Positions 27,486 through 37,889 of a stretch of DNA of 54,752 nt are shown here, one piece after another. The stretch comes from an uncultured Actinomycetes bacterium (GTDB lineage Bacteria > Actinomycetota > Acidimicrobiia > Acidimicrobiales > SZUA-35). The stretch is taken from contig CADEDH010000034.1 in assembly GCA_902826025.1 (NCBI GenBank), positions 13,197 to 67,948 on the forward strand, in the 5' to 3' direction. Numbering within the stretch: the first letter of the stretch is position 1; the number at the start of each line of letters is the position of its first letter. The notes beneath the pieces were generated by a model that was not told the DNA's origin, made no database searches, and saw only the letters and a list, made by a program, of their open reading frames with translations. Both the position numbers and the translations under genes were made by a program.

Positions 27486-28211
27486 GTGCGAATCCTGGTG
27501 ACGAACGACGACGGCATCGACTCCCCCGGGCTCCACGCCCTGGCCCAGCGGATGACCGAGCTGGGTGAGGTGATCGTGTTCGCCCCGAGCAGCGAGCACT
27601 CGGGGGCGGGGGCGGCCATCGGCCATCTGAGCGAGGGCGTGCCCGACGTCCACACGGTCGTGCGGCCGGAGATGCCCGACGTGGCCGCCGTCCATCATCT
27701 GGGCGGACCTCCGGCCCTGGCCGCGCTGTTGGCCTGCCAGGGCCTGTTCGGCCCCCCGCCCGACCTGGTGGTGTCGGGCATCAACCCCGGGTGGAACGTG
27801 GGCTGGTCGGTGTTGTTCTCGGGCACGATCGGGGCCTGCCTGACGGGCCGGGTGTGCGGGGTCAGCGGGATCGCCGTCAGCCAGCGACGCACGGGCGAGC
27901 CCCAGCGGTGGGAGGCGGCGGCCGAGCTCGTGGCCCACCTGGTGCCCGAGATCGTCGACCGCCCGGCCGGCGATCCGGTGGTGTGGAGCGTGAACGTGCC
28001 CAACGTCGACTACCCCCAGATCCTCGGGGTGCGCCGGGCCGCCCTGGCCGACCGCCTGCCGTACGGGCTGCACTCGGCCCGGCTGTCGGGCCGGGCGGTG
28101 ACGTTCGAGAGCAGCGACGAGCTCGACGAGTCGACCGACGTCGACACCGGTGTCGTGCTGGCCGGCTACGCCTCGCTCACCGAGCTGAGCCCGGTCGGCG
28201 TCTGGCTCTGA
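27486..28211 (+). CDS. surE: 5'/3'-nucleotidase SurE
   Basis: 241 residues from GTG 27486. The metal-binding N-terminus MRILVTNDDGIDSPGLHAL contains the adjacent aspartates, and the phosphate-site loop is VSGINPGWNVGWSVLFSGTI with its asparagine and serines. SurE proteins are survival-protein-type nucleotidases hydrolysing nucleoside 5'- and 3'-monophosphates and short polyphosphate. It stands alone between a divergent DinB-fold gene and a convergent flavoprotein gene. Confidence 0.93.
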   Translation: MRILVTNDDGIDSPGLHALAQRMTELGEVIVFAPSSEHSGAGAAIGHLSEGVPDVHTVVRPEMPDVAAVHHLGGPPALAALLACQGLFGPPPDLVVSGINPGWNVGWSVLFSGTIGACLTGRVCGVSGIAVSQRRTGEPQRWEAAAELVAHLVPEIVDRPAGDPVVWSVNVPNVDYPQILGVRRAALADRLPYGLHSARLSGRAVTFESSDELDESTDVDTGVVLAGYASLTELSPVGVWL

Positions 28212-28269
28212 TCGGTGACAGGCATCGCCGGCGCCCTGGCTTCGCTGGATCGAATCAGACCGGATCGGA

Positions 28270-29445
28270 TCAGAACAGCGGGTCTTCGGCGTCGAGGCCT
28301 AGCAGCACCCGGCCGACGTCGAGGCGATGGAAGCCGCCCACCATCACGTGCTGCGACACGGCCCGCACGTCGGCCAGACACCGTTGCAGGGTGGAGCCCC
28401 GCACGTTGGCACTGGTGCCGGCGGCGGTGCACAGCGTCTCGACGGCCTGCACACAGCTGGCCACGGCGTGGGAGCAGGCGAGCCGGGTGCGGGCGTGGAC
28501 ATCGGGGGGCACCCGGTCGCCCTGCTCGGCCAGGGCCCAGATCGTCTCCACCATCTCGGCGGCGAAATACCAACCGGCACCAACCAGCGCCTCGGCCTCG
28601 GCCATGGCCAGCTGGGCGTCGGGCCGGTCACGCAGGAGGGTGCGGCTGACCCGGGCCTTCTTGCCCTGGGCCAGGTCGCTGAAGGCCTCGATGGCCGACC
28701 GGGCGATCCCGGTGGCCACCCCGACCTTGGGGAACGGGAACCGCAGGGCCGGCGGCAGCCGGAACAGGGTGGCGTCGGGCACGGTGTGGCGGCCGGTGGC
28801 CACCACCCCGGTCCGCTCGGTGGGCACGAACACGTCGTGCAGCTCGACGTCGTGGGAGCCGGTGCCTCGCAGGCCAACCGTGTCCCACGTGTCGCAGATC
28901 TCCACCTCGTCCGCCGGCACCAGGGCGAAGCACAGGGGCCGCGGCCGCTCGTCGCCGGTCACGGTGGCCCCGATCACGATCTCGTCGGCCGCCGGGCCGC
29001 CGGTCACGAACGGCCACCGGCCGGTGATGCGGAACCCGCCGTCGACCGGGAGGGCCCGACCGAGGGTGGCGCCCGAGCCGGCCACGATCACGGCCGGCGA
29101 CGAGGAGCAGACGGCGGTCATCGTGGCCGGGTTGATGTAGCCGGCGGAGATCTCGATCTCCTCGTTGAGGGTCATCACGGTCCATCCGGCCGAACCGTCG
29201 GCCCGGGCCACGGCCTCGGTCAGCTCCATGAACTGGAGACCGGTGGCCTCCTCCCCGCCGTAGCTGCGAGGGGCCAGGATGCGCAGCAGGCCCTCGTCGG
29301 CGAAGGCCCGCATCACGGTGGGCGAGGGGCGACGGGCCTCCTGGGTCTCGTCGGCATGCCGGCGCACGAGATCGGCCAACGCCGCGGCCCGCACGGCCGG
29401 CGGTGCCAGGGTCGTGGGCACGGTGCTGGCCGGCGGCTCCCCCAT
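28270..29445 (-). CDS. Acyl-CoA-dehydrogenase-fold flavoprotein, probable group D monooxygenase type
   Basis: 391 residues. The fold is acyl-CoA dehydrogenase-like: an N-terminal helical block (FADEGLLRILAPRSYGGEEA), the middle beta domain with FRITGRWPFVTGGPAADEIV and DTVGLRGTGSHDVELHDVFV, and a C-terminal helical bundle ending HRLDVGRVLLGLDAEDPLF. The GTGSHD motif and C-terminus resemble HsaA/HpaB-type oxygenase components and related Acyl-CoA_dh_2 proteins rather than classic beta-oxidation dehydrogenases; no clear catalytic glutamate is seen. It may hydroxylate an aromatic or steroid-derived substrate with a separate flavin reductase, which is not nearby. Confidence 0.85.
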   Translation of the reverse strand: MGEPPASTVPTTLAPPAVRAAALADLVRRHADETQEARRPSPTVMRAFADEGLLRILAPRSYGGEEATGLQFMELTEAVARADGSAGWTVMTLNEEIEISAGYINPATMTAVCSSSPAVIVAGSGATLGRALPVDGGFRITGRWPFVTGGPAADEIVIGATVTGDERPRPLCFALVPADEVEICDTWDTVGLRGTGSHDVELHDVFVPTERTGVVATGRHTVPDATLFRLPPALRFPFPKVGVATGIARSAIEAFSDLAQGKKARVSRTLLRDRPDAQLAMAEAEALVGAGWYFAAEMVETIWALAEQGDRVPPDVHARTRLACSHAVASCVQAVETLCTAAGTSANVRGSTLQRCLADVRAVSQHVMVGGFHRLDVGRVLLGLDAEDPLF

Positions 29446-29573
29446 GGGGGCCGACGCTAGCCCAGCGGGCCGGAACCCTCCCAGCCCGTTGGGGCCTCCG
29501 AGGGGTGTGGCAACTAGGCTCGGCTCAGGCCGCCGGCGACAGACCACGCCGGGTCGGCGCAAGGGGGAACGCC

Positions 29574-30737
29574 ATGACCGCTGCGGAGACGACAGCGCCC
29601 ATCATCGATGCCGACGGGCACCTGGTGGAGATGCCCGACCTGTTCCGGGACCATACCGACGCCGCCCACGCCCACCTGGCGCTGGGGTTCGGGCCCGACG
29701 CCCTGGGATGGGACTGCGTCACCTTCGGCGGAGAGCCGATCATGCAGTGCCAGCTGACGATCCCGGGCGACCGCAGCACCCAGGGGGCGTTCATGGAGCA
29801 GCGCCGGGCGGGCCAGCCGGCCCCGTTCTCGGTGTTCGACCGGATGCCCGAGCCGTACTGGAACCCGGCGGCTCGGCGCGACCACCTGGCCGAATGGGGG
29901 GTCGACGCCACCATCCTGTTCCCCAACTGGGCCCTGACGTGGGAATACCTGCTCCGCCACGAGCCCGAAGCCCTGCAGGTGAACATGGCGGCGTGGAACC
30001 GGTGGGTGGTCACCGTCCAGGCCGAAGGTCGGGGGCGCCTGTTCCCCGTGGGTCACGTCAACCTGGAGGACGTCGACTGGGCTGTGGGCCAGATCCGGGC
30101 GCTGGCGGCGGGAGGCGTGCGGCTGGTCAAGATCCCCCACGGCCTGGCCGCCGGGCGGCGGCTGTCGCACCCCGACTTCGAACGGTTCTGGTCGGCCATG
30201 GAGGAGCTCGATCTGGCCGCCGTGTTCCACATCGGGGCCACGTACAACCGGATGATGGACGACGCCTGGACCGAGAACGACCCGTCACCGGCGGCGTCGC
30301 TGCTGTCGTTCCCCACCATGGCGGCCGACATGCAACTGGTGCTGGCCGACCTCATCCTCAACGGCGTGCTGCACCGCCACCCTGGACTGCGGGTGGGGGT
30401 GATGGAGCTGATGGTGGACTGGCTGCCGATGTTCCTGGGCCGCATCGACCGGGCGCCCCGGGCCCATGAGTCGTTCGGGGGGCGGCGGCTGTACGACTGC
30501 CCCGAGGATCCCAGCGAGTACTTCCGACGTCAGGTGCGGGTGGGCACGTTCGCCGGCGAAGACCCCGCCGGCCACCTGGCCCAGGTGGGACCGGTGCTCA
30601 TGTTCGGCGGCGACTTCCCCCACTCCGAGGGGGAGCCCAGCCTCGACGCCTACCGGGCCAAGGCCGGCCCGATCGACGCCGAGCACACCGACGCCTTCTA
30701 CGGGGGCAACGCCTCGTTCCTGCTCAACCTGGGGTAG
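29574..30737 (+). CDS. Amidohydrolase family protein (amidohydro-rel type)
   Basis: 387 residues. The metal-binding start IIDADGHLVEMPDLF has D-x-D-x-H in place of the common D-x-H-x-H, a variant found in ACMS-decarboxylase-like amidohydrolases. Later blocks are LVKIPHGLAAGR, AAVFHIGATYN (histidine ligand) and MFGGDFPHSEGEPSLDAY with the terminal aspartate. Members hydrolyse or decarboxylate aromatic-acid intermediates; the substrate is unknown. It is divergent from the flavoprotein gene, consistent with a shared catabolic route. Confidence 0.88.
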   Translation: MTAAETTAPIIDADGHLVEMPDLFRDHTDAAHAHLALGFGPDALGWDCVTFGGEPIMQCQLTIPGDRSTQGAFMEQRRAGQPAPFSVFDRMPEPYWNPAARRDHLAEWGVDATILFPNWALTWEYLLRHEPEALQVNMAAWNRWVVTVQAEGRGRLFPVGHVNLEDVDWAVGQIRALAAGGVRLVKIPHGLAAGRRLSHPDFERFWSAMEELDLAAVFHIGATYNRMMDDAWTENDPSPAASLLSFPTMAADMQLVLADLILNGVLHRHPGLRVGVMELMVDWLPMFLGRIDRAPRAHESFGGRRLYDCPEDPSEYFRRQVRVGTFAGEDPAGHLAQVGPVLMFGGDFPHSEGEPSLDAYRAKAGPIDAEHTDAFYGGNASFLLNLG

Positions 30738-30784
30738 GGAGGAACCCACTGAAGGTGGCTATGGCGCCCCGGGGGCGCCTCTGC

Positions 30785-31234
30785 TCAGGCGAGCCGGTAG
30801 ACGCGATAGGCGACACCGAAGCCGGCGCAGATCCGCCCCTCGCCGACGAAAACCGACTGGTTGAGCCAGGCGTAGCGGGGATGACCGGTCTCGAAGCGGG
30901 GTGCTGTGCGGAAGTATTGGTCGCCGAACTCGGTCTCACCACCGTTCATGGCCGCCACCACCTTCTCGTTCATCTCCAGCAGGCCGTGAAACGACAGGTA
31001 GACGAACGCTCCGTCGTCGGTCTCGATCTGGCCCCGGACGTCGAGCCGGGCGAACCCGTCGGCCCCGACCAGCGCCCAGTCGCCGCCGGCGCCGACGAAC
31101 CGGCCCCGGAGGCGGGGACCTTCGAACGTCCCCTCGGTGACGTCGAAGAACATCCGAGCTCCGAACGGGCCTGCGCCTACCACCACGGGTGGCTTGAGCA
31201 TGGCGTGGTAGGTGAACTCCTCGATCAGCTCCAT
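30785..31234 (-). CDS. DUF3237 domain-containing protein
   Basis: 149 residues from the ATG at 31234. The family pattern is clear: GPFGARMFFDVTEGTFEGPR, then LRGRFVGAGGDWALVGADGF, DDGAFVYLSFHGLLEM and FRTAPRFETGHPRYAWLNQS near the end. DUF3237 proteins are small beta-barrel proteins seen in catabolic clusters and of unknown activity. Convergent with the amidohydrolase, so possibly part of the same pathway. Confidence 0.9.
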   Translation of the reverse strand: MELIEEFTYHAMLKPPVVVGAGPFGARMFFDVTEGTFEGPRLRGRFVGAGGDWALVGADGFARLDVRGQIETDDGAFVYLSFHGLLEMNEKVVAAMNGGETEFGDQYFRTAPRFETGHPRYAWLNQSVFVGEGRICAGFGVAYRVYRLA

Positions 31235-31416
31235 GGGCTGCTCCCCCTCTTCAGCCGGCGACTCGACCGACACAACCAGCACAACAAACTGTTCCGTCAG
31301 CCTAGCAGTCGACCAGGCACGCGACCCGTCCAGACCTGGTCGGGGAGCTGTCGGGTATCGACAGAGCCGCCATCGCGATGCGAGCGGTCAGTTCTGCCGT
31401 CTGCCACCGATCCGGG

Positions 31417-31983
31417 TCACCCGTCGTCGCGCTGAAGGAGCAGACCTCGTTGGAGGGCGCCGAGGAGGTAGCGATACTCGGCGTCGTGCTCGGCCCGTGA
31501 GGCGGTGCTGTGCTCGATGGCCAGGAAGCCATGGATGGCGCTGCGCATCGCCCGGGCCGCCAGTTCCGATTCGGCTTCGTCAAGCCCGGCGGCCCGATAG
31601 ACGAGCACGAAGACCCGGAGCAGCTCGGCGTTGGCGTCGGCCAGATCGCCGTTACCGACCCGGGGGGGAAGAAGCGTGGAGGCGAACTGGCCCGGATGGT
31701 CGAGCGCGAACTCGCGGTAGGCCACGGCCATGGCCAGCAGGGCGTCGGGCCCAGAGATGCCGATGGCCGAGTTGCGCAGCTCGCCGGTGAGGTTGCGGGT
31801 GGCGGCTTCGGCCACGAGGTGCTTCAGGCCGTCGAGGCCGCCGATGTGGGTGTAGAGGGTGGAGGTGGCCACGCCCAGTTCGTCAGCCACGGCCGTCAAC
31901 GTGAGGGCGTCGAAGCCGCTGCGCTCGACCACACCGATGGCGGCGGAGGTCAGGGCGGCCAGGGTCAGACGGGTTGAGGCCAT
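31417..31983 (-). CDS. TetR-family transcriptional regulator
   Basis: 188 residues. The N-terminal helix-turn-helix is LTAVADELGVATSTLYTHIG, and the C-terminal part (FALDHPGQFASTLLPP, then ELAARAMRSAIHGFLAIE) matches the WHG-type TetR C-terminal domain. It usually acts as a ligand-responsive repressor of a neighbouring operon. It is divergent from groEL, with a 135-base gap holding a palindrome, so it may control itself and/or the groEL-slipin pair; that is inference. Confidence 0.93.
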   Translation of the reverse strand: MASTRLTLAALTSAAIGVVERSGFDALTLTAVADELGVATSTLYTHIGGLDGLKHLVAEAATRNLTGELRNSAIGISGPDALLAMAVAYREFALDHPGQFASTLLPPRVGNGDLADANAELLRVFVLVYRAAGLDEAESELAARAMRSAIHGFLAIEHSTASRAEHDAEYRYLLGALQRGLLLQRDDG

Positions 31984-32034
31984 AGCCGGACAGCGTAGCC
32001 CGTCCTGAGGGGGATTCGGCCTAAGTGAAGGTGA

Positions 32035-33723
<1,689 letters not shown>

Positions 33724-33736
33724 GGGGGAGTCTGTG

Positions 33737-34540
33737 ATGCCTGTCGTGATCGTGTTCGTTGCCGTCGTCCTGGTTCTTCTGCTGGGCCTGTCGTTGTCGG
33801 TCCGGATCGTCCAGCAGTACCAGGAAGGCGTGTTGTTCCGCCTGGGGCGGGTGGTGGCGGTGAAGTCGCCCGGTCTGAGCTTCGTGATCCCCGTGATCGA
33901 CGTGCTGCGGCGGGTGTCGTTGCGGATCGTGACCATGCCCATCCAGTCGCAGGGGATCATCACGCGGGACAACGTGAGCGTCGACGTGTCGGCCGTGGCC
34001 TACTACCAGGTGGTCGACGCAACGAAATCGGTGGTGGCCATCGAGAACGTGGCGGCGGCGATCAACCAGATCGCCCAGACCACCCTGCGGAAGGTCGTGG
34101 GCCAGCACACGCTGGACGAGATCCTGGCCGAGACCGACAGGATCAACGTCAGCATCCGGGAGATCCTCGACCAGGCCACCGAGAGCTGGGGCGTGGTGGT
34201 GACGCTGGTGGAGCTGAAGGACATCCAACTGCCCGAGAGCATGCAGCGGGCCATGGCCCGCCAGGCCGAGGCGGAGCGGGAGAAGCGGGCCAAGATCATC
34301 GCCGCCGAAGGCGAATCGCTGGCGGCCGCCGCGCTGGGTGACGCGTCGGACACGATGATGGATCATCCGCTGGCGCTCCAGTTGCGGGTGCTGCAGAGCC
34401 TGGTGGAGATCGGCGTGGACAAGAACACCACGGTGGTGTTCCCAGCGCCCCTCATGAGCACCATCCAGGAGATCGGCAGCTTCCTGTCGAGCGAGGCGCT
34501 GGCTTCGGCCACGGCCACCAGCAACGGGGCCCGCACCTAA
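33737..34540 (+). CDS. SPFH/band-7 slipin (stomatin-like) membrane protein
   Basis: 267 residues from ATG 33737, which has GAGGGGGAG just upstream. One N-terminal membrane segment ([20 protein letters not shown]) precedes the band-7 core ([20 protein letters not shown], then [20 protein letters not shown]), and a charged coiled region [20 protein letters not shown] follows. Slipins form membrane microdomain scaffolds and commonly pair with NfeD-type proteins, which is absent here. Tight coupling to groEL suggests a stress-linked operon. Confidence 0.93.
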   Translation: MPVVIVFVAVVLVLLLGLSLSVRIVQQYQEGVLFRLGRVVAVKSPGLSFVIPVIDVLRRVSLRIVTMPIQSQGIITRDNVSVDVSAVAYYQVVDATKSVVAIENVAAAINQIAQTTLRKVVGQHTLDEILAETDRINVSIREILDQATESWGVVVTLVELKDIQLPESMQRAMARQAEAEREKRAKIIAAEGESLAAAALGDASDTMMDHPLALQLRVLQSLVEIGVDKNTTVVFPAPLMSTIQEIGSFLSSEALASATATSNGART

Positions 34541-34560
34541 CTGGTCCCGGTCAATCCACC

Positions 34561-34974
34561 TCACTCACCCGGTTCGGCCACGACCACCCGGCCGTGGATC
34601 TCGGTGGCGAGCTGGTGGATCGCCCGGGTGAGTTCGGTGTTGAGCTTGAGCTCCTGTTCCTGTTCGATGAAGTCATGGTCGGCCTTCGCCTGTTGGAAGG
34701 CCGACTGGCGGTTCTGGCCGATCATGACGAACGTCGACAGGAAGATCGCTTCGAGGGAGACGACCAGGGTCAGCTTGGGCCACGGGTCGGTCTCGACGAA
34801 CAGCATCCAGACGGCGAAGGCGACGGCGTGGATGTAGACGAACGGCATCGACCCGGCGAAGGCCGTGATGGCGTCGGCCACCCGTAGCTGGGCGTCGGCC
34901 GCCCGGCGCTCGAGGTGGGCGGCCACGATCGGATGGTGCTCGCCGTGGCGGTGTCGGGGGCTGGTAGCTGGCAT
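34561..34974 (-). CDS. DUF1003 domain-containing membrane protein
   Basis: 137 residues from ATG 34974. Two membrane segments (FVYIHAVAFAVWMLFV and LTLVVSLEAIFLSTFVMIGQ) are followed by the family motif NRQSAFQQAKADHDFIEQEQ and a helical tail. DUF1003 proteins are small inner-membrane proteins of unknown function. Convergent with the slipin gene, with a 20-base gap. Confidence 0.92.
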   Translation of the reverse strand: MPATSPRHRHGEHHPIVAAHLERRAADAQLRVADAITAFAGSMPFVYIHAVAFAVWMLFVETDPWPKLTLVVSLEAIFLSTFVMIGQNRQSAFQQAKADHDFIEQEQELKLNTELTRAIHQLATEIHGRVVVAEPGE

Positions 34975-35037
34975 GGCCCGATCCTCGCCCCCCACCCGGG
35001 CGGGCGACAACCGGTTGCTCCCGAGATCCCGATGGCG

Positions 35038-35841
35038 TCAGCTTCCGGTGAACCGGGGCGGGCGGCGTTCGGCGAACGCCTTCACCCCTTCCATGGTGTC
35101 CTCGCAGCCGAGTAGTGACAGGTTCAGGAGATTCTCGTGGTCGGTGTAGGCGTCGAGCTCCTGCAGGGCGGCCCGGTTCACGCTGGCCTTCCAGGCGGCG
35201 TACACCCGTGTGGGCCCGGTGGCCAGCTCGGTCACGAAGGAGTCGAGCTCGGTGGGGTAGTCGGCTTCGGACCAGACCCGGGCCACCAGGCCGTAGCGCT
35301 CGGCTTCGGCGGCTTCGATCACGCGGCCGGTCATCAGCAGGTCCATGGCCCGGGCCGAGCCGATCAGTTGGGGTAGGAGCAGGCCGACGCCCTGGTTGGC
35401 GAAGATGGCCTTGCCCGAGCGGATGTCGCCGATGAGGGCGTCGGCCCGGGCCACCCGGAAGTCGCAGCCGAGGGCGATGACGAACCCGGCACCGTGGCAC
35501 CGCCCATTGAGGGCGGCCACCACCGGCTTCGGGGTCGACAGCAGGGTCCTGACCAGCTCGTAGTGCCAGCCCCGCTGGTGGGCTCGGGCGATGCGGCTGC
35601 GGGCGTCGAGGGGGACTTCGGGGCCCATGCCGCCCACGATGTCGTCGCCGGAGGAGAAGGCCCGGCCGGCGCCGGTGATCACGATCACCCGGACGTCGGG
35701 GTCGGCGCCGGCCTGGCGGAGCAGGTCGACGAGGCCGATCACCATGTTCCAGCGGATGGCGTTGAGCTTGTCGGGCCGGTTGAGGGTGATGGTGGCCACC
35801 CCGTCGGCCTGGTCGTAGCGCAGGCCCTCGATCGTCTCCAT
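35038..35841 (-). CDS. Enoyl-CoA hydratase/isomerase family protein
   Basis: 267 residues. Crotonase landmarks are VIVITGAGRAFSSGDDIVGG (first oxyanion-hole block) and KPVVAALNGRCHGAGFVIAL (second), then GVGLLLPQLIGSARAMDLLM. The ATG at 35841 gives a standard N-terminus (METIEGLRYDQADGVATITL). It is a paralogue of the crotonase at 1258-2043 but clearly different in the middle loop. It stands alone. Confidence 0.93.
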   Translation of the reverse strand: METIEGLRYDQADGVATITLNRPDKLNAIRWNMVIGLVDLLRQAGADPDVRVIVITGAGRAFSSGDDIVGGMGPEVPLDARSRIARAHQRGWHYELVRTLLSTPKPVVAALNGRCHGAGFVIALGCDFRVARADALIGDIRSGKAIFANQGVGLLLPQLIGSARAMDLLMTGRVIEAAEAERYGLVARVWSEADYPTELDSFVTELATGPTRVYAAWKASVNRAALQELDAYTDHENLLNLSLLGCEDTMEGVKAFAERRPPRFTGS

Positions 35842-35951
35842 GGCTGTCCACGTCAGCCCAGATCGCCCAGACGGTCAAGATCTGGAGGCCAGGGTCGATC
35901 GCCCCTTCCGCCCCCGGGCGCCCGGGCATCTGGGCTAGGTTCGGTCCGAGC

Positions 35952-36536
35952 ATGCGCCGATCGATCTTCGCCGTGATCCCACTGGTCCTGATGGCGGCGG
36001 CGTGCAGCGGCGGTGATGGTGGGGGCCGGACCGAACCGACGGTGGCCACCGATGTTCCGGCCGATGGGGCCAGCACGGCGGTGTCGACCGATGCTGCGGT
36101 CTCGACGAGCGAGCCGGTGGACACGGCGCCGCCCGGCAGCGCCGCTCCGGCTCGTTTCACCGTCACCCCCGGCCCACCGGTGGGGCAGCTGCAGACCGAG
36201 CCCGACCCGGGCGAGGTGAAGCTCTGGCTGTCGAACCAGAGCTTCAGCGATGATCTCGTCTCGGTCAGCGTCGTCATCGACGGGGAGCCGGCGTTCGACG
36301 CCGACCTCGAGGTGATGGGCCAGCACAACTGGATTGCCTGGGAGATCGGCGGGCTGAACCCGGGGCGACACACGATCACGGCCCGCAGCGACACCGGGGC
36401 CGAGCTAACCAGTTCGTTCACCCTGCCCGCCGGCGAACCCCGATGGGTGGTGATCGACTACTGGTACGACCCCGCCGACCCCGAGGGCCGGCGGTTCACC
36501 CTCAACGAGTCCGACCAGGTGGTGGCGTTCGACTGA
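35952..36536 (+). CDS. Putative secreted lipoprotein
   Basis: 194 residues. A lipoprotein signal (MRRSIFAVIPLVLMAAAC) is followed by a Gly/Thr/Ser-rich linker of about 60 residues, then a compact beta-sandwich-like domain (VKLWLSNQSFSDDLVSVSVV, WEIGGLNPGRHTITARSDTG, WVVIDYWYDP). The pattern suggests an immunoglobulin-like fold exposed on the outer face of the membrane. No specific family is recognised. It is convergent with sppA. Confidence 0.8.
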   Translation: MRRSIFAVIPLVLMAAACSGGDGGGRTEPTVATDVPADGASTAVSTDAAVSTSEPVDTAPPGSAAPARFTVTPGPPVGQLQTEPDPGEVKLWLSNQSFSDDLVSVSVVIDGEPAFDADLEVMGQHNWIAWEIGGLNPGRHTITARSDTGAELTSSFTLPAGEPRWVVIDYWYDPADPEGRRFTLNESDQVVAFD

Positions 36537-36546
36537 CGAGGCCGGG

Positions 36547-37752
36547 TCAGCCCTGACGGCACCAGGCGGCGAGATCACCGAAATAGGCGTGGGCCATGGG
36601 TGTGGGCGAGCAGATGCTGCTGACGTCGGCCCGGTCGGGCTGGTCGCTCCGGCCCAGCAGCAGGCCGAGGACGCCGAGGTCGGGGGTGATGGATCGTACG
36701 TCGTAGGGTCCGGTTATCCCAGCCAACTCGGCGGCGACCTGGTGGGCCCGGTCGAAGTTCCCGGTCTCGTCGACCAGCTTGTTGTCGACGGCGTCGGAGG
36801 CGGTGAAGACCCCCGCTCCGAGCTCGTTGATGATGGTGGCGGGAGGAATGTCGCGGTTGGTGGCCACGTGGTTGACGAAGTCGTCGTAGCTGCCGTCGAC
36901 CAGGGCCTGGAACATGGCCTGCTCGCTCGGCGTGAGGTCCCGGAAGGGGTTACCGGCGTCCTTGCCCGTACCGGCGGTGATGTAGAACTGCTCGATGCCG
37001 CCGGTGGTCTCCACGCCGCCGCCGAGAATGCCGCCGTCGATGGCGACCACGTCGGTGTAGCGGGAGAGGGGGCCGAAGATGACCCCGATGGAGCCGACGA
37101 GGGAGCCGTTGGAGGCCACGATCCGATCGGCCGGGGCCATGGCCCACATGCCGCCCGAAGCGGAGATCTCGGTGACGTGGGCCACCACCGGCTTGCCGGC
37201 GGCCTGGACCGCCGCCACCCCGTCGACGATCAGCTCCGAGCCGACCACGGATCCGCCGGGCGTGTTCATCCGGAGGATCACGGCGTCGATGTCGGCGTCG
37301 GTGGCGGCCGCTTCCAGTTGCTCCTTGATCTGCTCGCCGCCGGCCACCAGCCCACCGAAGGGACCGATCCCGCCGTCGTCGGCCAGGATCACGCCCTGGA
37401 CGTCGACCACGAGGATCACCGCGTCGGCGCCCTCGTCGCCGTCGATGTGGTCGGTCACGGCGATGGGATCGCTGCTCGTGGACCCGGTGGCACCAGCGCC
37501 GAGGGCGGCCGTGCACCCGGCGGCCAGGATCACCAGGCCGAACAGCACCACGATGAAGCCGATCGGGGCGACGAGAGCAGCGGTGAGGGCACGGCCGAGG
37601 AACTGGCCGTAGCTCAGATGCCCGCTGGCCGCCGGTGCCATCGGAATCACGGGCCGGGTGGTGGGCGGCGGATACGAGCCGGGAGCCGGAGCCGGGCCAG
37701 GCGGACGGGCGGCGGGCCCAGGATCACCGGGTGGGGGCGTCGGAGCCGTCAT
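36547..37752 (-). CDS. sppA: Signal peptide peptidase SppA, S49 family
   Basis: 401 residues. A Pro-rich cytoplasmic N-terminus precedes one membrane helix (about residues 56-80). The S49 fold follows, with RMNTPGGSVVGSE, the catalytic serine in EISASGGMW (about S199) and the likely general-base lysine in TGKDAGNPF (about K264). It is the single-domain form known from Gram-positive bacteria and cleaves residual signal peptides in the membrane. It is divergent from the Wadjet operon, with 137 bases between. Confidence 0.93.
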   Translation of the reverse strand: MTAPTPPPGDPGPAARPPGPAPAPGSYPPPTTRPVIPMAPAASGHLSYGQFLGRALTAALVAPIGFIVVLFGLVILAAGCTAALGAGATGSTSSDPIAVTDHIDGDEGADAVILVVDVQGVILADDGGIGPFGGLVAGGEQIKEQLEAAATDADIDAVILRMNTPGGSVVGSELIVDGVAAVQAAGKPVVAHVTEISASGGMWAMAPADRIVASNGSLVGSIGVIFGPLSRYTDVVAIDGGILGGGVETTGGIEQFYITAGTGKDAGNPFRDLTPSEQAMFQALVDGSYDDFVNHVATNRDIPPATIINELGAGVFTASDAVDNKLVDETGNFDRAHQVAAELAGITGPYDVRSITPDLGVLGLLLGRSDQPDRADVSSICSPTPMAHAYFGDLAAWCRQG

Positions 37753-37889
37753 GGATGACGACGGTACTTCGCCGGCTCCGCAATCAGGGCGCGATGCCGC
37801 GCTGAGCCAGGTCCTGCCGGCCTCCGCCTCAATCGTCCAACTCGGCGTCGTCCCCCTCACCGTCACACCGCCTCACTATCGTCGATCCC